A DNA stretch of 64,000 bases. It comes from Gemmatimonadaceae bacterium (lineage in GTDB: Bacteria > Gemmatimonadota > Gemmatimonadetes > Gemmatimonadales > Gemmatimonadaceae). This document shows positions 1-8,011 of the stretch, one piece after another (positions within the stretch are counted from its first letter, which is position 1; each line of letters opens with the position of its first letter). A program made the position numbers and the translations under genes. A model generated the notes under the pieces. The model was not told the origin of the DNA, ran no database searches, and saw nothing but the letters and a program-made list of their open reading frames with translations. The stretch lies in the NCBI GenBank assembly GCA_019637445.1, contig JAHBVS010000001.1, positions 1,647,586 through 1,711,585 on the forward strand, read 5' to 3'.

Positions 1-60
1 ATCGTCCGCAGAAGCTACGCCGGAAGGGGCGGAATCGCTTGCGCCGGGCTAACGTAAGGC

Positions 61-507
61 ATGGCCTCGGACCCCCTCGCACGCCTGCGTACCATCTGCC
101 TCGCGCTGCCGGACAGTGCGGAGGTGCCGGCCTGGGATACGTTCACGTATCGGCGCAAGGGAAAGATCTTCGCGATCTATGGGATGCCCGACGACGTGAT
201 CCATTCTGGCGGTCGGCCGAGTGTGTCGCTCAAGGCGGCCGCGGGAAACCAGCAGCTCATGGTCCGCGACAATCCCGACCGCTACTTCGTGCCGCCCTAC
301 GTGGGAAAGGCGGGCTGGATCGGCGTGCGGCTCGACAAGCGGGCGCCGTGGAAGGAGATCGAACAGCTGGTGGCGGAGTCCTGGGAGCTGGTGCTTTTGA
401 AGAAGACCAAGGACGGAGGACGAAGGACGAAGGCCGGTGCAAAGCCGCCACCGCAGCGAGAGCAGTCGGCCGCACGCAAGAAGCCCGCGACGAAGCGAAA
501 GGGGTGA
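61..507 (+). CDS. MmcQ/YjbR family DNA-binding-like protein
   Basis: This 148-residue protein has the MmcQ/YjbR fold signature: an N-terminal helix (LRTICLALPDSAE), a strand pair with FTYRRKGKIFAIYG, a basic SLKAA segment and GWIGVRLD towards the end. The family resembles a double-wing DNA-binding fold, but its cellular role is not established. The family domain ends near residue 120. The remaining tail is Lys/Arg/Pro-rich and is encoded by purine-rich heptad-like DNA (about 408-441) resembling short repeats elsewhere in the window, so it may be a repeat-derived extension. The ATG follows 60 bp in which I see no gene. The gene converges on glnN. Confidence 0.8.
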   Translation: MASDPLARLRTICLALPDSAEVPAWDTFTYRRKGKIFAIYGMPDDVIHSGGRPSVSLKAAAGNQQLMVRDNPDRYFVPPYVGKAGWIGVRLDKRAPWKEIEQLVAESWELVLLKKTKDGGRRTKAGAKPPPQREQSAARKKPATKRKG

Positions 508-530
508 GCCGATGCCGGCCCACCCCTTCC

Positions 531-552
531 TTCATCCTTCCACCTTCATCCT
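531..552. repeat. Short pyrimidine heptad repeat, copy 1
   Basis: A 22-nt run built from TTCATCC/TTCACC-like heptads lies between the convergent yjbR-like gene and glnN. The same 22 nt occur in reverse complement at 13372-13393, just after tRNA-Cys. It may be a dispersed intergenic repeat. Confidence 0.55.
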
Positions 553-562
553 TCGTCAGCCG

Positions 563-2782
563 TTAGACCGGGAACAGCATCTCCCGATACCGTGGCAACG
601 GCCAGTACTGGTCGCCGATGCTCAGCTCCAGCGCATCCGACGACTCGCGGCAGGCCGCCATCGCATCCGTGCCCGTCGTCGTGAGGAACATCGCGGCCTT
701 CACAAGATCCTCGTGCATGCCCTCGGCCTTGGCGATCGCCTTCTTGAGCGCCTCGGACTGGCCCTGCAGCTTGGCCACCAACGCGCCGGTCTTCTCGGCG
801 GCCGCCTTCTGCGGGATCGCCTTGATGCCCGCTTCCTTCGCCCGCGCCGCACCGTTGGCCAGTGCGCCGAGGTAGTCATAGGCGGCTGGGAGGATCATCG
901 TGTCCACCAGCTCGGCCATCGTGTACATCTCGATGAGCACGTCCTTGATGTAGCGCTCCATCCGGATGTGGAAGCGGCTCTCCACCTCAGCCTTGGTCAG
1001 GATGCCGGTGGACGTGAACAACTTCTTCGCCGCCGGCGTGTCGAGCTGCGCGAGCGCCTCGGGTGCGCGGCGCAGGTTGAGCAGGCCGCGCTTCTTGGCC
1101 TCCTTCACCCACTCCTCGCTGTAACCGTTGCCCTCGAAGCGGATGGCCGAGGTCTCCTTGAAGGCGGCGCGCACGACCTTCAATGCGGCGTCGTCCACGG
1201 ACTTGGTCTTCTTGAGCTCGGCCTTGAGGTCCGCAGTGATCTCGCCGATCGCCTCGGCGACCACCGTGTTCAGCACCGTGGCAGGGAAGGCGATCGACTG
1301 CGAGGATCCCACCGCACGGAACTCGAACTTCGCGCCCGTGAATGCGAACGGCGACGTCCGGTTGCGGTCCGTGTTGTCCTGCTCGATCTCGGGCAGCTTG
1401 GCCACGCCGAGCTTCAGCATCGCCTGCGCGGCGGAGCTTCCGGCGCGGCCGGCGATGATGTCCTCGATCATGTTCGTGAGCGTCGCGCCCATGAAGACCG
1501 AGATGATGGCCGGCGGCGCCTCGTTGGCGCCGAGGCGATGCTCGTTGCCCGAGGTGCCGATGCTGGCGCGCAGCACGCCCTGGTGCTTGTAGACACCCTT
1601 GAGCACCGCGGCGAGGAAGAGCAGGAAGCGGATGTTCTGGTGCGGCGTCTTGCCCGGCTTGAGCAGGTTGATGCCGTTCAGTGCGTTGTCCGCGTGGATG
1701 GCCATCGACCAGTTGCAGTGCTTGCCCGAACCGTTGATGCCGGCGAAGGGCTTCTCGTGCAAGAGCGCCTGCAGGCCGTGGCGGAGCGCGACGTCCTTCA
1801 GCACCGACATCACCATCTGGTTGTGGTCCGTGGCGATGTCCGTCTCCTCGAACACCGGTGCCATCTCGAACTGGCAAGGCGCGACCTCGTTGTGCCGCGT
1901 GACGATCGGCACGCCGAGCTTGTAGAGCTCGAACTCCACCTCGGCGATGCAGGCCTGCACGCGCTCGGGGATGCCACCGAAGTAGTGGTCCTCGAGCTGC
2001 TGGCCACGCGGCGGTGGGGCGCCGACGAGCGTGCGGCCACCCATCACCAGGTCTGGCCGCATCGCGAAGTGCGTGCGGTCAATGATGAAGTACTCCTGCT
2101 CGGCGCCTAGCGTCGTGTAGACGCGGCTCGCGCCCTTGTCGCCGATGGTCTCGAGCAGCGCCATCGCCTGCTCGGAGAGCACGTCGGAGGAGCGCAGCAG
2201 CGGCGTGACCTCGTCGAGCGCCTCGCCGTTGTAGCCGATGAACACCGACGGGATGCACATCGTCTTGGTGCCGGCGACATCCATGATGAAGAGCGGCGAG
2301 GCCGGGTTCCACGCGGTGTAGCCGCGGGCTTCCCAGGTCGCGCGCAGGCCGCCCGACGGGAACGACGAGGCATCGGGCTCCGACTGGATCAGCTGCTCGG
2401 CCGAGAAGGACTCGACGACGTTCTTGTGTTCGTCGAACGAGAGAAAGGCGTCGTGCTTCTCGGCGGTGAGACCGGTCTGCGGCTGGAACCAGTGGCAGAA
2501 GTGCGTCACGCCTCGCGAGACGGCCCACTCCTTCACGACCTGTGCGACGACGGGCGCGATGTCGCGATCGAGCTTCTTGCCGAGCTTGATGGACTCGACG
2601 AGTCGGGCATAGACGTCCTTCGGGAGCTTGTCGCGCATCTGGCGCGCGCCGAAGGTGTTGACGCCGAAGTAGGCGGACGTGGGCGTGCCCGAGTCGGTGG
2701 CGGTGGGGACGTCGGGCAGGATGGCGGGGCGCGTGGCGATGGCGCGGAGCGCGGCGACGCGTGGCGTTTCGGAGGCTGGCAT
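563..2782 (-). CDS. glnN: Glutamine synthetase type III
   Basis: The product catalyses ATP-dependent amidation of glutamate with ammonia in the cytoplasm. The sequence is a full-length GSIII. It has the N-terminal GSIII-type region (AYFGVNTFGARQMRDKLPK), catalytic-domain motifs such as GAEQEYF, the ammonia/glutamate segment RHNEVAPCQFE, and NGSGKHCNWS, followed by a long helical C-terminus. From the ATG at 2782 it is 739 residues, near the usual 700-730. A TTG at 2821 would add 13 residues, but it sits inside an iterated upstream motif, so I prefer 2782. The gene is monocistronic, and the cupredoxin gene's terminator lies upstream of it. Confidence 0.93.
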   Translation of the reverse strand: MPASETPRVAALRAIATRPAILPDVPTATDSGTPTSAYFGVNTFGARQMRDKLPKDVYARLVESIKLGKKLDRDIAPVVAQVVKEWAVSRGVTHFCHWFQPQTGLTAEKHDAFLSFDEHKNVVESFSAEQLIQSEPDASSFPSGGLRATWEARGYTAWNPASPLFIMDVAGTKTMCIPSVFIGYNGEALDEVTPLLRSSDVLSEQAMALLETIGDKGASRVYTTLGAEQEYFIIDRTHFAMRPDLVMGGRTLVGAPPPRGQQLEDHYFGGIPERVQACIAEVEFELYKLGVPIVTRHNEVAPCQFEMAPVFEETDIATDHNQMVMSVLKDVALRHGLQALLHEKPFAGINGSGKHCNWSMAIHADNALNGINLLKPGKTPHQNIRFLLFLAAVLKGVYKHQGVLRASIGTSGNEHRLGANEAPPAIISVFMGATLTNMIEDIIAGRAGSSAAQAMLKLGVAKLPEIEQDNTDRNRTSPFAFTGAKFEFRAVGSSQSIAFPATVLNTVVAEAIGEITADLKAELKKTKSVDDAALKVVRAAFKETSAIRFEGNGYSEEWVKEAKKRGLLNLRRAPEALAQLDTPAAKKLFTSTGILTKAEVESRFHIRMERYIKDVLIEMYTMAELVDTMILPAAYDYLGALANGAARAKEAGIKAIPQKAAAEKTGALVAKLQGQSEALKKAIAKAEGMHEDLVKAAMFLTTTGTDAMAACRESSDALELSIGDQYWPLPRYREMLFPV

Positions 2783-2807
2783 GTCGGCGGCGGTGGCGGT
2801 GGGTTTG

Positions 2808-2898
2808 TGCAGCAAACGCAAAATCTACAGTACATTCTGCAGAAAACAACGGTCAAAATCACCAGAACGGCCGTGGTGATTGCAGAAATCGCAAAATC
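2808..2898 (-). promoter_or_regulatory. Iterated TGCAG...AAAATC motif upstream of glnN
   Basis: Three direct copies of a motif starting TGCAG and ending AAAATC lie at 2808-2825, 2838-2860 and 2881-2898. The outer two contain TGC-N7-GCA dyads. They lie in a 150-bp AT-richer stretch just 5' of glnN and nowhere else that I noticed. A nitrogen-responsive operator is a reasonable guess, but the regulator is unknown. Confidence 0.4.
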
Positions 2899-2930
2899 AG
2901 TGCCACGTTTTGGCTACGATACAAGAACAA

Positions 2931-2952
2931 GGGGGCGCCGGTCGGCGCCCCC
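2931..2952 (-). terminator. Rho-independent terminator after the cupredoxin gene
   Basis: A perfect 9-bp GC stem (gggggcgcc / ggcgccccc) with a 4-nt ggtc loop is followed, on the minus strand, by a T-rich stretch (ttgttcttgt). It lies 31 bp past the cupredoxin stop codon and upstream of glnN. Confidence 0.75.
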
Positions 2953-2983
2953 TGTTGCAGATAACTCGTTGACTTGCAATGCT

Positions 2984-3310
2984 TTACTGAGCTGGCCTCA
3001 CCCGGACGCTTCCGCGCATCCGCGAGTGAATCGTGCACTCATAGCGGACTGTGCCGGTATCGCTGGGGACCCAGACAAAGCGCTCGCCCGGCCGCAGGTC
3101 GCCGGAGTCGAACAGTTCGGAGCGCACGGCGTTGTGCCGGACGATGTCGACGTTGAGCCAGGCCACGGTGTCGCCCAGCGTCACGGTCAACGTGCGTGGC
3201 GCAAAGGAGTTGCCGCGCATGCGCACCACGTGCGTCTCGGGGTCGCGCGCCGCCGTGGCACCGGCGAAGGCGGCGCCGGCCACGACCACAAGCAACATCC
3301 GCGCGAGCAC
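2984..3310 (-). CDS. Secreted cupredoxin (plastocyanin-like)
   Basis: This is a 108-residue periplasmic type I copper protein. A signal peptide (about residues 1-21) precedes a single cupredoxin domain. The four expected copper ligands are visible: His59 in VRHN, Cys92, His95 and Met98 in the C-x2-H-x2-M loop (YECTIHSRM). It probably carries electrons or binds copper, but the partner is unknown. The start is GTG at 3310, only two bases after the DUF4142 stop codon, so the two genes are probably translated from one mRNA. Confidence 0.87.
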   Translation of the reverse strand: MLARMLLVVVAGAAFAGATAARDPETHVVRMRGNSFAPRTLTVTLGDTVAWLNVDIVRHNAVRSELFDSGDLRPGERFVWVPSDTGTVRYECTIHSRMRGSVRVRPAQ

Positions 3311-3312
3311 GA

Positions 3313-3858
3313 TCAGCGCCTGCCGACTTGGGCTGACAGGTGACGCGCGTGCTCCAGGTGAGCCGCTACAGCTGGCCGCACCTGCACCAGCAGCGCCTTG
3401 AGCTCAGCGTTCTGCGCGCCCGGGATCAGCGCTTGGTCAATCGCGTCGAGCACCGTCTGATGGTAGCTGATTTCGTTGGCCGCGTACGCGCTGTCGAAGG
3501 CGATGCCCTCGAAGTCGCGCAGGGTCAGGCGCTTGGTCTCCGCATCGTCGCGCAGGTCGAACGCCAGTGTGTTCATGACCGGTGTCACGCCGAGTCGGGC
3601 GACGAGCGCACCGGCGGCCTCGTTCACCGACTGGTGATCGGTCTTCACCATCTGTGCGAACTGCCGCACGGCCGGTGTCTGCGACTTGGCCAGCGCCATG
3701 TCGGCGTAGAGGATGTCCGCCGTGTTCGCGGTGACGACGATGGCCGCGATGTTGGCGTCGGTGAGTGCGTCTGGCGCAGGCGCCTCGGCGACGGCGCCAC
3801 GGCATCCAACACTTCCAACAAACGCGACCAGCAAGAGCATGGAGAACGAGCGCTTCAT
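3313..3858 (-). CDS. DUF4142 lipoprotein
   Basis: The 181-residue protein starts at MKRSFSM (3858), followed by a hydrophobic segment and a lipobox-like SVGC, suggesting a periplasmic lipoprotein. The remainder matches the four-helix DUF4142 pattern (ANTADILYADMALAKSQTPAVRQFAQMV, then DHQSVN and YHQTVLDAID), a ferritin-like periplasmic family without a defined biochemical role. The open frame extends upstream to 3927, but only the internal ATG gives a proper signal peptide. It is first in a two-gene unit with the cupredoxin. Confidence 0.82.
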   Translation of the reverse strand: MKRSFSMLLLVAFVGSVGCRGAVAEAPAPDALTDANIAAIVVTANTADILYADMALAKSQTPAVRQFAQMVKTDHQSVNEAAGALVARLGVTPVMNTLAFDLRDDAETKRLTLRDFEGIAFDSAYAANEISYHQTVLDAIDQALIPGAQNAELKALLVQVRPAVAAHLEHARHLSAQVGRR

Positions 3859-3908
3859 ATCGAGAGGGCTGACTTTGGGAGCGAAGGGAGCGCGCGTTGC
3901 CGCGACGC

Positions 3909-5381
3909 TCAGCGACTGAAGAGCCAACGCACCACGTCGTCAATTCGTGCGCCAACAACGAGTGTATGGCCCCAACCCTCCGCCTCCTGATACTCGGCGA
4001 GCGCTCCCGCGGTGACCGCCTGCTGGTACGCCGCGCGCACCCTGGCCGGCGGGATCACGAGGTCGGTACCGGCGCCGATGAACAGCGTCGGTGACATCTG
4101 CCCGTTCGCCGGCACGGCACCCACGCCAGCAACGACCACGGCCGCGCGTACCGCTGCGCGTCGTTCCGAGGCGAGCTTCACCGCCGCGGCGCCGCCCATC
4201 GAGTGGCCAATCACGAACACCGCGTTGCGGTCGATCACGTAGAGGCGCTCGAGCGCAGTAAGTGCTGAGTCGAGCGCCGCGGCGTCGGCGCCAAAGGGTG
4301 TGGTCTGCGGCGTGAGCAGGATGAACCCCACGGAGTCCGCGAGCGCGCGCAGGCGACCGTTGCCGTAGCCTTCAAAAAAGATGTTCTCGTCCGCCCCGGC
4401 GCCGTGGAGCGCGATGACCACCGGCACCGCCGAACCAAGCGTCACCGCGCGCGGCGCAAAGAGTCGGGCGGGGATCGGTCCGCTCGGCCCGCCAATCACG
4501 CGCCAGTAGTCGCCGGTGCGCAACTCGTAGGCCTTCCGGCCCGCAGCCAATGCCGCGACCTCGCGACCGACCTCCGCCGCGAGCGCCGTCGGGCTCGCCA
4601 GGAACTGTGCGGACTGCGCGCTGTTCGGTGACTCGGTGATGAGCTCAGCGCGCGCGCGCACGGTGGCGCGGTCCTGCGGGTCGACGCTTGCAGGAAGCGC
4701 GGCGATCTGGCGCAGCAGCCGAGCCCGAATGTCGTCCGCGGACTCGCCCAGCACGTGGATGTCGGTGCCGATGGCGAGCGTGGTGCCTTCCATCGACGCT
4801 TCCAGGCGGTAGCGGCCGGCACCATTGATGATCGGTGCGGCGTCGAGCGTAATCGTAGCTGCGGCACCCGGACCGAACGCGGCCGGGACGACAAGCGTAC
4901 CTCGAATCAGGACGGCGCCCTGGGAGTCACGCACGCGCACGGTGAGTTCGCGCGGCACACGGGCCGTACCCGGCACTAGGTAGCGGACGGTCGCCGAGAC
5001 CTCGAGCGCGCGGTCACGACCCGTCACGAGGATGCGCTGGCCGGGTTCGATGCGTAGTGGCAGCACCTGGCGAGTGGGGCCCGCAGCCGCCGTGTCGCCA
5101 ATCATCTCGGCGACCAATCCGTGCATCTCACGCAGCGTCCGTCCGAGGTCGCCGCTGAGGAACGCGAGCGTCGTGCGATCGAAGCGCTGGTTCCAGTCGC
5201 TGCGACGGGCAGCAGGTATCGGTCGGACGGAGACCAAGCTGTCGACAAGCTGGTAGGCGTCGGCGAGGTCCTGTCGCGTGACGACCTGCGGCGCTGCGGC
5301 CTGGCTTGCCACGCTGACGGGCAGGGCAGCGAGCATCACTGCCGCCGCGATGCGGATCGGAAGAATCGGCAAGGAGCGCAT
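3909..5381 (-). CDS. Secreted alpha/beta hydrolase
   Basis: This is a 490-residue exported serine hydrolase. After a signal peptide (MRSLPILPIRIAAAVMLAALPVSVA) comes an N-terminal region of about 270 residues of unknown fold, partly beta-rich, then an alpha/beta-hydrolase domain. The likely triad is Ser394 in GHSMGG, Asp440 in GTDLVIPP and His472 in GWGHT. The HGAGADEN segment looks like the oxyanion-hole loop. The domain resembles esterase/feruloyl-esterase-like or prolyl-oligopeptidase-like enzymes; the substrate cannot be deduced. The ATG at 5381 is chosen because it starts the signal peptide. The gene diverges from the amidase. Confidence 0.82.
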   Translation of the reverse strand: MRSLPILPIRIAAAVMLAALPVSVASQAAAPQVVTRQDLADAYQLVDSLVSVRPIPAARRSDWNQRFDRTTLAFLSGDLGRTLREMHGLVAEMIGDTAAAGPTRQVLPLRIEPGQRILVTGRDRALEVSATVRYLVPGTARVPRELTVRVRDSQGAVLIRGTLVVPAAFGPGAAATITLDAAPIINGAGRYRLEASMEGTTLAIGTDIHVLGESADDIRARLLRQIAALPASVDPQDRATVRARAELITESPNSAQSAQFLASPTALAAEVGREVAALAAGRKAYELRTGDYWRVIGGPSGPIPARLFAPRAVTLGSAVPVVIALHGAGADENIFFEGYGNGRLRALADSVGFILLTPQTTPFGADAAALDSALTALERLYVIDRNAVFVIGHSMGGAAAVKLASERRAAVRAAVVVAGVGAVPANGQMSPTLFIGAGTDLVIPPARVRAAYQQAVTAGALAEYQEAEGWGHTLVVGARIDDVVRWLFSR

Positions 5382-5452
5382 TGTACGAATATCGCGCTTT
5401 GCATCGAAACGCGACACATTCCCGGCTCTCACTCCGTCACAGTGTGGTAGCC

Positions 5453-7153
5453 ATGTCCTCACCGCTTTCCGCGGCCCGCCGGGCCTTTCTGGGTCAGTTC
5501 TCGGCCCTCGGCGTCGGGTCGACCCTCCTTCCCGGCATTCTCTGGGCGCAAGCGTCGCAGGGGCAGGAGATCACGGCAGCCGGCATCGCCGCCGCGGCGG
5601 AACTGGCGGGCCTGTCCTTCACGGACGAGGAACGGGAGCAGATGCTCGCTGCCGTGCGGCGGCAATCGGCGCAGATCCGGGCGCTGCATCAAGTGCCGCT
5701 GGCGAACTCCACCGCGCCGGCCTTGCACTTCAACCCGTTGCCGCGGCCTGAGGCGCTGCCGAGTGGCCCGCAGCGACCGATCGTTGTCTCGCGACGAGCC
5801 GAGCGTCGGGCACCCGCAGTCCTGGAGGACTTGGCGTTTGAGCCGGTGACGGTGCTGGCCGAGCTGCTGCGGCGACGTGCAGTGACGAGCGTTCAGCTCA
5901 CGCAGATGTACCTGGGGCGACTCAAGCGACTGGACTCGCAGTTGCTCTGCGTCACCACGCTGCTCGAGGATCGCGCGATGGCGCAGGCGCGTGCGGCCGA
6001 CGCGGAGATTGCGCGCGGCAACTACCGAGGCCCGCTGCACGGCATCCCCTGGGGTGCGAAGGACCTGCTGGCGGTGCGGGGTGCGCCGACGACCTGGGGC
6101 ACGCCGCCATTTCGCGAGCAGCAATTCGCCGAGGACGCAACAGTTGTCCAGCGACTGGATGCCGCGGGCGCTGTGCTGATTGCAAAGCTGACGCTCGGCG
6201 AGTTGGCGATGGGCGATCGCTGGTACGGTGGGATGACGCGCAACCCTTGGAAGCTCGATCAGGGATCCAGCGGCTCGTCCGCCGGCTCGGCGTCCGCCAC
6301 CGCTGCCGGCTGCGTCGGCTTTGCGATCGGCTCGGAGACGCTGGGTTCGATCTCGTCGCCGAGCACGCGATGCGGCGCCACCGGCCTGCGCCCGACCTTT
6401 GGCCGCGTGCCCCGCACGGGCGCGATGGCGTTGAGTTGGTCGATGGACAAGCTGGGCCCCATCACGCGTTCCGTAGAGGACTGCGCCTTGGTGCTCGCGG
6501 CGATCCACGGCCCCGACGGTCGCGATCTCACGACACACGCGGCGCCGTTCAATTGGGACGGCAACGCCGGCATCCGCGGCCTTCGCGTCGCATTTGTGAA
6601 GAGCGCATTCGACGCGAGCGCTGCGCGCGGCGGCATTGGCGCGTTCGATACGGCCGCGCTTGAAGCACTGCGCGGTCTCGGCGTGGAGCTCGTGCCCGTG
6701 GAGGTTCCGGAGGCTGCGTACGACGCGATGCGCATCATCCTCGACTGCGAGGCGGCGGCGGCCTTCGACGAGTTTACGCGCAGTGGCAAGGTGCACGAGA
6801 TGGCGCAGCAGACGCCGAACGCCTGGCCCACGTTGTTCCGGCGCGCGCATCTCATTCCCGCGGCGGACTACATCAATGCCAACCGTGTGCGCACGCTGGC
6901 GATGCAGGACTGGGATCGCTTGATGCGCGATATCGATGTCATCGTCGCACCGACGAGCTCGTCTCAGTTGCTGGCAACGAACCTGACGGGACACCCGGCG
7001 GTTATCCTGCCGCACGGCTTCCGTGAGACGGACGGGACGCCGGTGTCGATCACCTTCCTCGGAAAGCTCTTCGGCGAGGAGGCGATGCTCCGGGTCGCAC
7101 AGGCGTACCAACAGGCATCAGGGCATCACCTCAAGCACCCGTCTTTGACCTAG
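5453..7153 (+). CDS. Tat-exported amidase (amidase signature family)
   Basis: This 566-residue amidase begins with a twin-arginine-like leader (ARRAFLGQFSALGVGS), implying folded export to the periplasm. The Ser-cisSer-Lys catalytic machinery is recognisable: Lys in GIPWGAKDLLAV and the Gly/Ser-rich signature DQGSSGSSAGSASA. The C-terminus carries the usual APTSSSQLLATNLTGHPAV segment. The family includes GatA, but export and the missing gatB/gatC neighbours argue for a stand-alone amidase of unknown substrate. The ATG at 5453 gives the leader its N-region. The 71-bp divergent spacer to the hydrolase gene must hold both promoters. Confidence 0.88.
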   Translation: MSSPLSAARRAFLGQFSALGVGSTLLPGILWAQASQGQEITAAGIAAAAELAGLSFTDEEREQMLAAVRRQSAQIRALHQVPLANSTAPALHFNPLPRPEALPSGPQRPIVVSRRAERRAPAVLEDLAFEPVTVLAELLRRRAVTSVQLTQMYLGRLKRLDSQLLCVTTLLEDRAMAQARAADAEIARGNYRGPLHGIPWGAKDLLAVRGAPTTWGTPPFREQQFAEDATVVQRLDAAGAVLIAKLTLGELAMGDRWYGGMTRNPWKLDQGSSGSSAGSASATAAGCVGFAIGSETLGSISSPSTRCGATGLRPTFGRVPRTGAMALSWSMDKLGPITRSVEDCALVLAAIHGPDGRDLTTHAAPFNWDGNAGIRGLRVAFVKSAFDASAARGGIGAFDTAALEALRGLGVELVPVEVPEAAYDAMRIILDCEAAAAFDEFTRSGKVHEMAQQTPNAWPTLFRRAHLIPAADYINANRVRTLAMQDWDRLMRDIDVIVAPTSSSQLLATNLTGHPAVILPHGFRETDGTPVSITFLGKLFGEEAMLRVAQAYQQASGHHLKHPSLT

Positions 7154-7162
7154 GCACGGCGC

Positions 7163-7200
7163 GCGAGTGGCGCGAGTGGCGAGAGCGGTGCGCGAGTGGC
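7163..7200. repeat. Three copies of gcgagtggc
   Basis: Nine-base units gcgagtggc occur at 7163-7171, 7172-7180 and 7192-7200, between the convergent amidase and VTT-protein genes. The first two are adjacent and the third is offset by 11 bases. No function is evident. Confidence 0.5.
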
Positions 7201-7236
7201 GCACGTGTCGGGCGAGGTCTGCGCTTGAGCGGGCGG

Positions 7237-7902
7237 CTATGCGCGCCGAAGCCGCTGCAGCACGCGCGCCAACACGATGAGCATCACGATTCCCGTCACG
7301 CTCACGGCGACGAGCGTGGTCGTGTCACGCTCCACGAAGCCGACGCCAAGCAACACGGTGCCGACGGCGTAGGGCAGCTCGGCGATCGCCATCGCGCCGA
7401 GGTAACGAAGCACGGGATAGCGCACGAGTCCCAGCAAGTAACCCGGAATCTCCGAGGGCAACGCGAGTTGGAAGAGCAGCACGCTGCTGAACCGCGGCTG
7501 CCGGTCGAGCAATCGCTCGTAGCGTCCAAGACTGCGATCCGGCACCAGCCAGCGGAGGATGGGTCGCCCGAAGTGCGTCGCGAGCTGATGCGCAAAGACG
7601 CCGCCGAGCATCCAGCCGACCCAGAGCATGGCCATGGTCGGGACGGCGCCCCAGGCAAACACGGCGGCGGGAACCAGCACCGCGCTCGAGACGAATCCGG
7701 CCATCGCCGAGAGCGCCGCGAGGGCCAGGAAGACCGCCGGGCCGGCCACCGGATGCGCCGCGATAATGCCGCGCGAGGCCTCCAGCACGCCAATGACGGC
7801 GTCGTGCAGCGTGTCCGCACTCACCAGCACGATGAGCGCGCCGACAAGCAACAGCAGCACGAGGGCGCGCAGGATTGGAAGGCGGGATCGAGTGGGCAGC
7901 AC
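7237..7902 (-). CDS. VTT-domain (DedA/SNARE-associated) membrane protein
   Basis: This is a polytopic inner-membrane protein with a VTT/DedA-type core: FVSSAVLVPAAVFAWGAVPTMAMLWVGWMLGG, then the re-entrant-loop region with FQLALPSEIPGYLLGLVRYP, where conserved Pro and Gly residues sit. DedA/VTT proteins are linked to lipid scrambling or undecaprenyl-phosphate recycling. The start is uncertain. The frame is open to 8223, but that would overlap the divergent DUF418 gene. No ATG lies between them, so GTG at 7902 (221 residues) is the best choice, with TTG at 7962 as an alternative. Confidence 0.78.
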   Translation of the reverse strand: MLPTRSRLPILRALVLLLLVGALIVLVSADTLHDAVIGVLEASRGIIAAHPVAGPAVFLALAALSAMAGFVSSAVLVPAAVFAWGAVPTMAMLWVGWMLGGVFAHQLATHFGRPILRWLVPDRSLGRYERLLDRQPRFSSVLLFQLALPSEIPGYLLGLVRYPVLRYLGAMAIAELPYAVGTVLLGVGFVERDTTTLVAVSVTGIVMLIVLARVLQRLRRA

Positions 7903-8011
7903 GTCGAGCGCAGTGGGAGGGGGTGCCGGAACGTACTGCGCGAGCCGACGCGCCGTTGACAACGGGACCGGCGGTCGCAGGTTCTGGCATCCCCCCACCC
8001 CCGAGAGTCCG

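Noticed and set aside
437-2110. Long plus-strand open frame of 557 codons
   Set aside because: It is antisense to glnN, is rich in Arg/His/Leu/Val as expected of a GC-rich shadow frame, and has no recognisable domain.
5453-7153. GatA subunit of tRNA amidotransferase
   Set aside because: The Tat leader and absence of gatB and gatC argue for a secreted stand-alone amidase.
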